Positions 1-7,133 of a stretch of DNA of 45,746 nt are shown here, one piece after another. The stretch spans positions 1-45,746 of the forward strand of contig NZ_SJSO01000033.1 in assembly GCF_004331735.1 (NCBI RefSeq). The letters run 5' to 3'. The DNA is from Pedobacter psychrodurus. GTDB lineage: Bacteria > Bacteroidota > Bacteroidia > Sphingobacteriales > Sphingobacteriaceae. Positions within the stretch are counted from its first letter, which is position 1. Each line of letters opens with the position of its first letter. The position numbers were made by a program, and so were the translations under genes. The notes under the pieces are model-generated. The model saw only the letters and a list, made by a program, of their open reading frames with translations, was not told the origin of the DNA and made no database searches.

Positions 1-323
1 TTGAAACATCAATCCCAATAAAAAAATTTGTAGAGACAATCATCCTGTTATTTTTTATGTTTGTAATAGTTACCTAATTTTTACCCCATCGATCCTAGTC
101 CTTAATAATGGGTATTGCCCTAATTGTTATCTGGTCACTAAGGGAAAAAACGGTAGCGGATTGCATCATGCTATAGGTATAAAAACCTTGACGAAATATT
201 AATGTGCCGCTACCGCTTTAGGTAATCTGATAATTAAGCTAAGTAAAATAAATATTAGATTTTCTTAAATAATATATCAAAACAAATCTAAAGGACGATG
301 TGACTTAAGAAATAGTATAAAAA
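1..323. other. Non-coding left edge
   Basis: No convincing reading frame on either strand. The only structure seen is a 9-bp inverted repeat, CGGTAGCGG at 151-159 and CCGCTACCG at 207-215, separated by 47 bases. It has no T-tract after it, so it is not an obvious terminator. The rest is AT-rich and featureless to my reading. Confidence 0.5.
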
Positions 324-352
324 AAGTCAGTCGGATTCCTCCAAACTGACTT
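324..352 (-). terminator. Terminator after the DUF779 gene
   Basis: Arms AAGTCAGT (324-331) and ACTGACTT (345-352) pair perfectly around a 13-base loop. On the minus strand the hairpin is followed by a run of T (complement of the A run at 317-325). It lies 24 bases past the stop of the DUF779 gene, so it most likely ends the aldehyde dehydrogenase/DUF779 transcript. Confidence 0.75.
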
Positions 353-375
353 AAAATTAACTAAATAAACGAAAA

Positions 376-750
376 TTACTCTGCCGTTTTAACGGGCTCA
401 AGGTCTTTTAGTTCTTCTTCAGAGAATAGTCTGTAATGAATTTTAAACGTTTTTTGTAGCGGGGTTTCCAAGGAAAAACCGCCCACGCCAAATCCATCCA
501 GCACATCTAAAGTAAAATGTGAAAATTTCCAATACTCGAAAAGATCTCTATCTACCCAAAACTCGCAGCCTTCTATTTCACCTAAACAAACATCGCGCAT
601 CCGCAAGTAATAGCCTCCTTTCTCGAAACATTGCGGTTGTGTCCCTTCGCAACATCCACCAGCTTGGTAAAACATCAGTTCTCCATGCTTTTCTTTAAGT
701 ACGGTTATCAGCTCTTTTGCTTTTTCTGTACTGTCTATTCGTTGAATCAT
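376..750 (-). CDS. DUF779 family protein next to aldehyde dehydrogenase
   Basis: A 124-residue soluble protein of the DUF779 family, whose members are commonly encoded beside NAD-dependent aldehyde dehydrogenases; the biochemical role is not known to me. Visible hallmarks are the cysteine-rich motif GGCCEGTQPQC (Cys33, Cys34, Cys41) and two further cysteines at 55 and 62, which could bind a metal. I place the start at the ATG at 748-750, giving MIQRIDSTEK; the frame stays open upstream but runs into a dispersed repeat and encodes an unlikely leader. It lies 195 bases downstream of the aldehyde dehydrogenase on the same strand with a repeat between, so co-transcription is plausible but not certain. 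Confidence 0.85.
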   Translation of the reverse strand: MIQRIDSTEKAKELITVLKEKHGELMFYQAGGCCEGTQPQCFEKGGYYLRMRDVCLGEIEGCEFWVDRDLFEYWKFSHFTLDVLDGFGVGGFSLETPLQKTFKIHYRLFSEEELKDLEPVKTAE

Positions 751-812
751 GATCGTTATTTTAGGTTTGAAATGGGTCTTTAGAAAGAAGATGTATAGAG
801 TCAAATTCAACC

Positions 813-933
813 CGAATTGTCACGTTGAGCTTGTCGAAACGCTTTGACAAGGTCATTTAATTTAGTCCTTCTACAGGCTCTCCGTAGGAGTCCTTTGGAC
901 AGGATGACAATTCTATACTTATGATACAGCCCC
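813..933. repeat. Dispersed palindromic repeat, relative of the 43.2-kb element
   Basis: Read on the minus strand, this stretch matches the element at 43166-43292: GGCTGTATCATAAGTATAG, then a segment starting GTCATCCTG, then AAGCGTTTCGACAAGCTCAA and CGTGACAA. It folds back on itself. The right end has the GATACAGCC terminus, but the left end near 795-815 has lost a clear inverted copy. It lies between the aldehyde dehydrogenase and DUF779 genes. Confidence 0.75.
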
Positions 934-945
934 TTGTTCAACGGA

Positions 946-2451
946 CTAAAAGAAACCTAATTTATTTTTATCGTAAGAAATAAGCATGTTTTTAGTCTGG
1001 CGATAATGGCCCAACATCATTTTATGGTTTTCTCTGCCCACACCCGATTGTTTGTAGCCACCAAAAGGTGCGCCTGCAGGATAAGCATGATATTGGTTTA
1101 CCCAAACTCGACCCGCTTGAATAGCTCTTGGAACCTGATAAAGTTCATGGGCATCACGTGTCCACACACCAGCACCTAAACCATATAAAGTATCGTTTGC
1201 AATTTCAATGGCTTCTTCGACTGTTTTAAAAGTAGTAACGGCCAATACCGGGCCGAAAATCTCCTCCTGGAAAATCCTCATTTTGTTATGGCCCTTAAAG
1301 ATGGTTGGTTTGATGTAATAGCCACCACCAAGTTCACCAGGTAGCTCGTTTACCTCTCCGCCAGTTAATACTTCGGCACCTTCTTCTTTACCTAACTTAA
1401 TGTAAGCGGCAATTTTTTCGAACTGAATCTTGGAGGCCTGAGCACCCATCATCACGGTTCTATCCAGCGGACTTCCAATTTTTATCGCTTTGGTTCGCTC
1501 AATTACCTTTGCAATAAATTTTTCGTAAATATCTTCCTGGATCAATAAACGAGATGGGCAGGTACAAATTTCGCCTTGGTTTAAAGCAAACATTACGGCC
1601 CCTTCTACCGCTTTATCTAAAAAGGCATCATCTTCGGCCATTACAGAGCTGAAAAATATATTTGGCGATTTCCCACCAAGTTCGAGTGTAACCGGGATAA
1701 TATTTTCGGTTGCATATTGCATTACCAATCTGCCTGTAGGAGTAGAGCCTGTAAATGCTGCTTTCGAAATTTTAGGATTAGTCACTAAGGCACGTCCAAG
1801 TTCAGCGCCGAAGCCATTTACCACATTTATTACGCCTGGAGGCAATAAATCGCCAATTAATTCCATTAAAACCATAATCGAAACTGGCGTGCTTTCTGCA
1901 GGTTTTAAAACCACACAGTTCCCTGCTGCTAGGGCAGGGGCTAATTTCCAGATACCCATTAATAATGGGAAATTCCAGGGAATAATCTGCGCCACCACAC
2001 CAATCGGCTCATGTACAATTAACGAAACTGTATTTTGATCGAGTTCTGAAAGCGAACCTTCTTCTGCGCGGATTACGCCAGCGAAATACCTGAAATGGTC
2101 TACACCTAAGGGTAAATCGGCTGCTAAGGTTTCTCTAACCGCTTTACCGTTATCGATGGTTTCAACCGTTGCCAGGTATTCGAGGTTATCTTCCATCCGC
2201 TGCGCAATTTTGTTTAAAATGATGCTTCTTTCGGTAGAAGAGGTTTTGCTCCAGGTTTTAAATGCTTCATGTGCGGCATCAACGGCTAATGCTATATCCT
2301 CTTTGGTAGAGTGCGCGGCTTTTGTAAATACTTTTCCATCAATCGGTGAAATATTATCGAAGTAAGCACCTTTAACCGGTGCTACAAATTTCCCTCCGAT
2401 ATAGTTATCGTAATTAGGTTTGAATGATGGTTTCTCAATTAAATTTTCCAT
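946..2451 (-). CDS. NAD-dependent aldehyde dehydrogenase
   Basis: A 501-residue cytosolic aldehyde dehydrogenase oxidising an aldehyde to the acid with NAD(P)+. Full family length. Visible signatures are PWNFPLLMG (about 158-166), the general base Glu257 in LELGGKSP, and the nucleophile Cys296 in NQGEICTCPSR, followed by Cys298. The GEICTCPSR form and the DUF779 neighbour resemble the acetaldehyde/ExaC-type branch, so a short aliphatic aldehyde is a reasonable guess, but substrate cannot be read from sequence. The start is ATG at 2449-2451. It is divergent from an AraC regulator 323 bases away, which is the likely controller. DUF779 follows downstream. Confidence 0.93.
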   Translation of the reverse strand: MENLIEKPSFKPNYDNYIGGKFVAPVKGAYFDNISPIDGKVFTKAAHSTKEDIALAVDAAHEAFKTWSKTSSTERSIILNKIAQRMEDNLEYLATVETIDNGKAVRETLAADLPLGVDHFRYFAGVIRAEEGSLSELDQNTVSLIVHEPIGVVAQIIPWNFPLLMGIWKLAPALAAGNCVVLKPAESTPVSIMVLMELIGDLLPPGVINVVNGFGAELGRALVTNPKISKAAFTGSTPTGRLVMQYATENIIPVTLELGGKSPNIFFSSVMAEDDAFLDKAVEGAVMFALNQGEICTCPSRLLIQEDIYEKFIAKVIERTKAIKIGSPLDRTVMMGAQASKIQFEKIAAYIKLGKEEGAEVLTGGEVNELPGELGGGYYIKPTIFKGHNKMRIFQEEIFGPVLAVTTFKTVEEAIEIANDTLYGLGAGVWTRDAHELYQVPRAIQAGRVWVNQYHAYPAGAPFGGYKQSGVGRENHKMMLGHYRQTKNMLISYDKNKLGFF

Positions 2452-2774
2452 AATTATTATTGATTATTAAATTTTTAAAAGCCATCATGAGCAGTTTAGG
2501 TATAGGATTTTAATAGGATTGCTCATCATGATTTTTGCAGTTATAAGATTTGGTTAATACAAACCTAATGGCAAAGCAGATGGAGCAGATAGTATAATCG
2601 GATCAACTGATAGCACTATCGTTTCAGGTTGTGTAACCATATCGTGCTCTGTAGCCGATAAATGGAGATTGAGCCGTGTATCAGCTATAATAGGTTTTTG
2701 CCGTTACAATATAACTAGATGAAATAATTATATTTGATTCATAGCAGATATTTCTAACCAGATTATTTCGGTTT
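2452..2774. promoter_or_regulatory. Divergent control region between aldehyde dehydrogenase and araC-like gene
   Basis: A 323-base gap expected to hold the promoters of both genes and binding sites for the AraC-type regulator. The only motif I can place is the -7 box for the regulator (2729-2736). There is an imperfect repeated segment, ATCATGAGCAG near 2485 and GCTCATCATGATT near 2521, which together form an inverted repeat and could be an operator. No small gene seen. Confidence 0.5.
2729..2736 (+). promoter_or_regulatory. -7 box TATATTTG for the AraC regulator
   Basis: A perfect match to the Bacteroidota TAnnTTTG element, 38 bases before the ATG at 2775. I see no good -33 TTG at the usual distance, consistent with an activator-assisted promoter or with a chance match. 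Confidence 0.5.
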
Positions 2775-3701
2775 ATGCAACATACATTAGATCAGGTAAA
2801 GCTAAGTGCTTCGGAAACGTTGCAAACTTTAGTAGAGAATAGAACCTCTTATACCTTAGAGCGCTGCGAATTAAACGTTTTCGAAACTTACACCGAATCT
2901 TATAAAGTTCCACTTACTTTTAACGATTTTGTAATTACGAGTATGTTAAGAGGTAAAAAAGTGATGCATTTATTTGATAAGAAAGGTTTTGATTATTTTC
3001 CTGGCCAAACCGTTATTGTTCCTCCTGCTGTTACCATGGAAATTGATTTTCCGGAGGCTACTAACCTTAACCCTACCCAATGTATTGCCCTGGCTATCGA
3101 TCAGGAGCAGATTCAAAAAACAATTGCTTATTTAAACGAATTTTTTCCGAAAGAGGGAAGCAATGAGAAATGGCTGTTAAATTACGATGAATATCATTTT
3201 TATAACAATGAAGAAATTGCCTACCTGATTAATAAGGTGATCAGGATTTGCTCTGAACGAACAAAGGAAAAAGATGTTTTGGCTGATTTAACACTGAAAG
3301 AATTGCTGGTTCGCATTATGCAGACCCAGAACCTTAAAACCATTAGCGATGATGGCTATAACCTGAACCAAAACCCACTGGCATTTGTATTGAATTATAT
3401 TAAAACTAACCTAAACGAAAAGATCAGCATAAACAGTCTAAGCGATAAGGCTTGCATGAGCAAAGCCACATTTTATCGATTGTTTAAACGCGAACTCGGT
3501 ATCAGTCCAAATGATTTTATTTTAACCGAAAAGATTAACAAAGCCAAGCTTTTACTAGCACAGCCTGGAACTAAGGTAGCCTCAATAAGTTACGAGCTTG
3601 GTTTCAGTGATGCAAATTACTTCATTAGGGCATTTAAAAAGATGGTTGGTATTACGCCTGGGGCATATCAATTGCAGGTGGCCAATCAGTTAATCCATTA
3701 A
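2775..3701 (+). CDS. AraC-family transcriptional regulator
   Basis: A 308-residue regulator. Residues 1 to about 175 form an AraC-type N-terminal sensing domain; about 205-300 are the double helix-turn-helix, with the first recognition region around MSKATFYRLFKRELGISP and the second typical stretch ISYELGFSDANYFIRAFKK. Gene order, divergent from aldehyde dehydrogenase and DUF779, argues that it activates those genes in response to an aldehyde or alcohol. The ligand is unknown. Its last 12 bases overlap the tail of the converging membrane-protein gene, so the two transcripts collide or overlap at 3690-3701. Confidence 0.9.
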   Translation: MQHTLDQVKLSASETLQTLVENRTSYTLERCELNVFETYTESYKVPLTFNDFVITSMLRGKKVMHLFDKKGFDYFPGQTVIVPPAVTMEIDFPEATNLNPTQCIALAIDQEQIQKTIAYLNEFFPKEGSNEKWLLNYDEYHFYNNEEIAYLINKVIRICSERTKEKDVLADLTLKELLVRIMQTQNLKTISDDGYNLNQNPLAFVLNYIKTNLNEKISINSLSDKACMSKATFYRLFKRELGISPNDFILTEKINKAKLLLAQPGTKVASISYELGFSDANYFIRAFKKMVGITPGAYQLQVANQLIH

Positions 3702-4289
3702 ATCGTTTATCTTTTCGTTAAGTTCTTTTAAAGGCTTAGCAAATATGCTGTCGTTCATTTTTTTTCCGATGTAGATAAACGGTATGCCAATTAGGATAAG
3801 CAATACCATCTGTATAAAAAAATGGGGTAAACTGAATACTTTTTCAAAAGTTTCATATACGTATAGTTTATATGCTAACCAGCCTGTTGGTCCGGCAAGT
3901 GGCAAAAAAATGTATCCATAAATGGTCTCACCTCTTAAAATTCTTTTAATTGCCTTTAGGTTATCGGTAAGTACTTGTTTGGTATTTGCATTATAATCTA
4001 TACCGGTTTTAATTTTTCTGAAGCTGTTTACTCCCAAAGTCCTTGAAATTTCATAAGTGATAAATACAAAAAGCAAGAGGAATTTTAAATCTCCTTTTAT
4101 AAAAAAGGCCATGGCCAAAATTGGTAAATCGATAATTCTGATCCACCTTAATTTCCATCTTAATTTAAATAATAAGTCCTGCAGAAGACTGTGCGATTTT
4201 TCATCGATTGTGATATTCGAAATATTTATTTTGTCTACCTTTGAGTCAAATTCTCCACTCAAATTTTGCCATTCTTGTTCTAAATTCAT
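3690..4289 (-). CDS. Membrane protein downstream of ECF sigma factor, candidate anti-sigma factor
   Basis: A 199-residue protein I do not recognise. The first about 60 residues are hydrophilic, followed by hydrophobic segments around residues 55-85 (IIDLPILAMAFFI, FLLLFVFITYEI) and around 125-180 (IFLPLAGPTGWLAYKLYVY, IQMVLLILIGIPFIYIG), then a charged C-terminal tail. This topology with a cytosolic N-terminus fits a membrane anti-sigma factor. The ATG lies one base after the stop of the sigma factor gene, so the pair is almost certainly co-translated. That is inference from context; no zinc-type or FecR-type anti-sigma motif is visible. It could instead be an effector of the regulon. Confidence 0.75.
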   Translation of the reverse strand: MNLEQEWQNLSGEFDSKVDKINISNITIDEKSHSLLQDLLFKLRWKLRWIRIIDLPILAMAFFIKGDLKFLLLFVFITYEISRTLGVNSFRKIKTGIDYNANTKQVLTDNLKAIKRILRGETIYGYIFLPLAGPTGWLAYKLYVYETFEKVFSLPHFFIQMVLLILIGIPFIYIGKKMNDSIFAKPLKELNEKINDLMD

Positions 4290-4290
4290 T

Positions 4291-4767
4291 TTACTTACGG
4301 GTTAGCAGTGTGGTTAATTGTTGTTTAATCCGATGTAACTTAACATTGGTGTTGTTTCTGGATATTCCTGTCATTTCGCTTATTTCTGTATTATCGAAAC
4401 CATCGAGATGGAGCATAATTATACTCCGGTCGATTTCTGTTAATTGTTTGATACAGCGATACAGCCAATCGGCCCGTTCTGATAATTCGGGCGGTTCGAA
4501 GTAATGCTCAAATTGCCCCCGGTCTTTAACCTGGCTATGCTTTTTCTGTTTGCTCAAAAATGAAAGTGATACATTTAAACTGAGTTTATAAAGCCAGGTA
4601 GAAAATTTAGCATCGCCTTTAAACCGGCCATAAGCATTCCAGCTTTGAAAAACGATTTCTTGATACAAATCTTTGCGGTCCTCTTCATCATCTGCATAAA
4701 GGTTTACCATTTTATAGATAATGCCTTTATGTGCTTCCAGTTTGTCGAGATAAGATTTTTCAATCAT
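4291..4767 (-). CDS. ECF-type RNA polymerase sigma factor
   Basis: A 158-residue extracytoplasmic-function sigma factor. Region 2 is around residues 10-70 with the core-binding stretch DLYQEIVFQSWNAYGRFKG and the typical FSTWLYKLSLNV; region 4 is about 100-155 with the helix-turn-helix TEISEMTGISRNNTNVKLHR. Length is normal for a minimal ECF factor. It is the middle gene of a three-gene unit: a 59-residue membrane protein ends 10 bases upstream and a 199-residue membrane protein starts one base downstream. No SusC/SusD or FecR gene is nearby, unlike many ECF loci in this phylum. Confidence 0.92.
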   Translation of the reverse strand: MIEKSYLDKLEAHKGIIYKMVNLYADDEEDRKDLYQEIVFQSWNAYGRFKGDAKFSTWLYKLSLNVSLSFLSKQKKHSQVKDRGQFEHYFEPPELSERADWLYRCIKQLTEIDRSIIMLHLDGFDNTEISEMTGISRNNTNVKLHRIKQQLTTLLTRK

Positions 4768-4777
4768 ATGCTATAGC

Positions 4778-4957
4778 TTATCTGCCTTTCGATAATTGAT
4801 CCGCTTTGAATGCTTTCTGGTACTGATAAATTCCGATGATTAACGAGATCAATGCCACCGTTAATAAGAAATATTTGGTATAGCCTTGAACGCCCGTTGT
4901 ATGAGCTACAATGCTTAAAAATGCAGCGATACCTAATTTTGAATTGTTGTTTTCCAT
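4778..4957 (-). CDS. Small single-pass membrane protein upstream of sigma factor
   Basis: A 59-residue open frame starting at ATG 4955-4957 and ending in TAA at 4778-4780, just below the usual 60-residue reporting limit. The translation begins MENNNSKLGIAAFL, has a hydrophobic helix YFLLTVALISLIIGIYQY (about 29-46), and ends in a basic tail KAFKADQLSKGR. The 10-base gap to the sigma factor gene, the same strand and the coherent transmembrane helix make it a real gene in my view. Function unknown; being first in the operon it may be a sensor or a modulator of the membrane partner. Confidence 0.7.
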   Translation of the reverse strand: MENNNSKLGIAAFLSIVAHTTGVQGYTKYFLLTVALISLIIGIYQYQKAFKADQLSKGR

Positions 4958-5021
4958 TGCTAATTTAATTGATTTGAACAGTTAGTAAGCAGCAGATCGG
5001 AAAAATTACAGCATTGGAAAA

Positions 5022-6686
5022 TTAATTTTCTAAATACCTTTTAGAGTAGGTAATCCCCATTAAATCGTAGCGTTTAAACTGTGTTTTTAGCCTTTTTTGA
5101 AAATCGGGATAATTCCGTTTTTCTTTCGGACTCCACAAAATTTCGCTTAAAGCATCTAACCGTGGAAAAAGCAGGTATTGTACTTTGGCTGGGTTGGTAA
5201 TATATTCACTCCACAAACAGCCCTGTGCACCCCATATGTATTTAGCTTGCTTGGCATTTAATTCAGTTGGTATGGGCTCATAATTGTAAACATCAATTAA
5301 GGGCGAAAACTTATTTGCGGCTAAGCTATCTTCTTTTACAAACTGAGCATGATTAAAATACATTTTATTTTCGGGTGTCATAATGGCTTTATGATTTTGT
5401 TTTGCAGCATCGATACCACCTTTTTCGCCTTGCCAGCTCATCACAACTGCATTGGGTGCCAAGCCACCCTGTAAAATTTCGTTCCATCCAATAATGGTTT
5501 TCCCTTTGCTATTTACAAATTTTTCCATCCTGCGGATGAAATAACTTTGCAGCTCACTTTCATTTTTCAAACCATTTGCTTTCATAATCTGCTGTGAAAC
5601 GGCAGATTGTTTCCACCATACTTTAGAAGCTTCATCACCGCCAATGTGAATATATGGTGAGGGGAATAGGTTCATTACTTCTGTTAACACATTTTCTAGA
5701 AATTTAAAAGTCGTGTCAGAAGCCTGAAGTACATTATTGTATTTGTTCATCATGCCCCATGTTTCGGCAACCTCGTATTTTTTATCTGGCATTGTACCTA
5801 ACTCTGGGTAAGCAGCTAATAAAGCCATGCTGTGTGCAGGCATTTCAATTTCTGGAATGATGGTGATATAACGTTTAGCAGCGTAATCGACCACATCTTT
5901 AATTTGTTCTTGTGTGTAATAACCACCGTGACGGATACCATCGGTTTTAATAACAGCATCTTTTGGCATAATTTTTACTTCTGTTGGCAATACCTGATAT
6001 TTTATATGCTCATTTCCTTGTCCGGGCCATAAGCCAATAATGCTGCCATTTCTCCAGGCCCCAATTTCAGTAAGCTTAGGGTATTTTTTGATTTCAATCC
6101 GCCAGCCATGGTCATCAGTTAAATGCCAATGGAAATAATTCATTTTATGCAGTGCTAAATAATCGATGTACTGTTTTACAAAGGCTACATCAAAAAAATG
6201 GCGACTTACATCCAGATGCATACCACGGTAATCGAAGCGGGGATGATCTATAATTGAAACCGATTTTATACTTAACTTTTCTGCTTTTGAGGTCGGCAAA
6301 AGTTGTATTAATGATTGTATACCGTAAAATATCCCGGGTTTTGAGGTGCCGATAATGGATACTCCATCATCTAAAGTGTTTAGAAAATAAGCATCATCAA
6401 ATTCACTGACACGCGTATTTAAAATTAAGCTAATGAAATTTTTAGTTGGGGTAACACTTGTTATGTTTAGCTTCAGATTATAATACTGTTGAACATAATT
6501 AATTAGAAAATTAGCTGAATTCAATAATGAAGAATCAACAATTACAATTTGAGTTTTTGAATCTATCGTAAATGATTTTTTATTTGATTCAACTTTAATA
6601 TAAACTGGTTGCGGAATGATATTAATTTCCTGCGCAGAAAGTTTGAGGGAAATAATTGTTAAGAACAAAAGGATGATTTTTCTCAT
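5022..6686 (-). CDS. Beta-N-acetylhexosaminidase, GH20
   Basis: A 554-residue exported glycoside hydrolase of family 20 removing terminal GlcNAc or GalNAc. A signal peptide occupies residues 1-19 (ending LKLSAQ). Residues about 20-145 form the GH20b domain and about 150-500 the catalytic barrel. The catalytic pair Asp351-Glu352 is in HIGGDEASKVWW; HWHLTDDHGWRIEIK and the substrate-contact MSWQGEKGG are also present. Length is slightly short because there is no C-terminal accessory domain. Substrate-assisted catalysis is known for the family; the natural substrate could be chitin oligomers, glycoproteins or recycled murein. It is preceded by a clean -7 box. Confidence 0.95.
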   Translation of the reverse strand: MRKIILLFLTIISLKLSAQEINIIPQPVYIKVESNKKSFTIDSKTQIVIVDSSLLNSANFLINYVQQYYNLKLNITSVTPTKNFISLILNTRVSEFDDAYFLNTLDDGVSIIGTSKPGIFYGIQSLIQLLPTSKAEKLSIKSVSIIDHPRFDYRGMHLDVSRHFFDVAFVKQYIDYLALHKMNYFHWHLTDDHGWRIEIKKYPKLTEIGAWRNGSIIGLWPGQGNEHIKYQVLPTEVKIMPKDAVIKTDGIRHGGYYTQEQIKDVVDYAAKRYITIIPEIEMPAHSMALLAAYPELGTMPDKKYEVAETWGMMNKYNNVLQASDTTFKFLENVLTEVMNLFPSPYIHIGGDEASKVWWKQSAVSQQIMKANGLKNESELQSYFIRRMEKFVNSKGKTIIGWNEILQGGLAPNAVVMSWQGEKGGIDAAKQNHKAIMTPENKMYFNHAQFVKEDSLAANKFSPLIDVYNYEPIPTELNAKQAKYIWGAQGCLWSEYITNPAKVQYLLFPRLDALSEILWSPKEKRNYPDFQKRLKTQFKRYDLMGITYSKRYLEN

Positions 6687-6711
6687 GCTGAAAAGGCTTG
6701 GTTACGCTTTC

Positions 6712-6719
6712 CAAAAGTA
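6712..6719 (-). promoter_or_regulatory. -7 box TACTTTTG for the hexosaminidase gene
   Basis: Perfect TAnnTTTG on the minus strand, 25 bases before the ATG. No clear -33 element. The position and absence of any closer gene make this the likely promoter. Confidence 0.6.
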
Positions 6720-6775
6720 ATAATTATAGGCGGATGAAAGTAAAGGGTTTGGTAGAACGAACTACTTATGTTACA

Positions 6776-6831
6776 TAAACCCGATAGGATGAATGCCGTT
6801 TTTCACGGCAGAAAGTATAGCGGGGCTGTAG
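6776..6831 (+). repeat. Single copy of the TAAACCYGA repeat module
   Basis: Begins TAAACCCGATAGGATG, contains a small hairpin ATGCCGTTTTTCACGGCA and ends AGCGGGGCTGTAG. It matches the right-hand module of the paired elements at 35755-35913 and 42869-43052. Only one module is present here. Confidence 0.7.
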
Positions 6832-6980
6832 CCATCCACTGGCTGTTACTTTCGTTTTCTAATTATTATTTACCATTTAAGGCATTTAAGAAAATATAAA
6901 AGTATGTTGTAAAACTTAAGTGTACTCAGGTGGTCAAAATCCATTGAGGAGATTGCTTCGTCTCTCAGACTGAAGCAAAG

Positions 6981-7065
6981 CGTCATCTCGACTGAAACGT
7001 AGTGGAATGGAGAGATCTATCACAGTAAGATTTCTCGACTTCGTTGCACTCCGCTCGAAATGACG
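6981..7065. repeat. GTCAT-ended imperfect palindrome
   Basis: The left arm begins CGTCATCTCGACTGAAACG and the right arm ends CCGCTCGAAATGACG; the arms are about 38 bases each and pair imperfectly. It is a REP-like hairpin in the gap between rpsA and the hexosaminidase gene, similar in design to those at 27702 and 34075. Confidence 0.7.
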
Positions 7066-7086
7066 TTAACTCGAGCACAAAAAAAA

Positions 7087-7112
7087 TCCCGATAACTTTC
7101 GCTATCGGGATT
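7087..7112 (-). terminator. rpsA terminator
   Basis: Perfect 9-bp arms ATCCCGATA (7087-7095) and TATCGGGAT (7104-7112) with an 8-base loop, followed on the minus strand by a run of T from the A tract ending at 7087. It sits 21 bases past the rpsA stop codon. Confidence 0.85.
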
Positions 7113-7133
7113 AATATGATCAGTTAAAAAGAA

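Larger units (their letters stand above)
6832..7133. other. Gene-free gap before rpsA end
   Basis: The 447-base gap 6687-7133 contains a -7 box, one repeat module, one GTCAT-ended palindrome and the rpsA terminator. Nothing coding was seen in the remaining bases. Confidence 0.6.
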
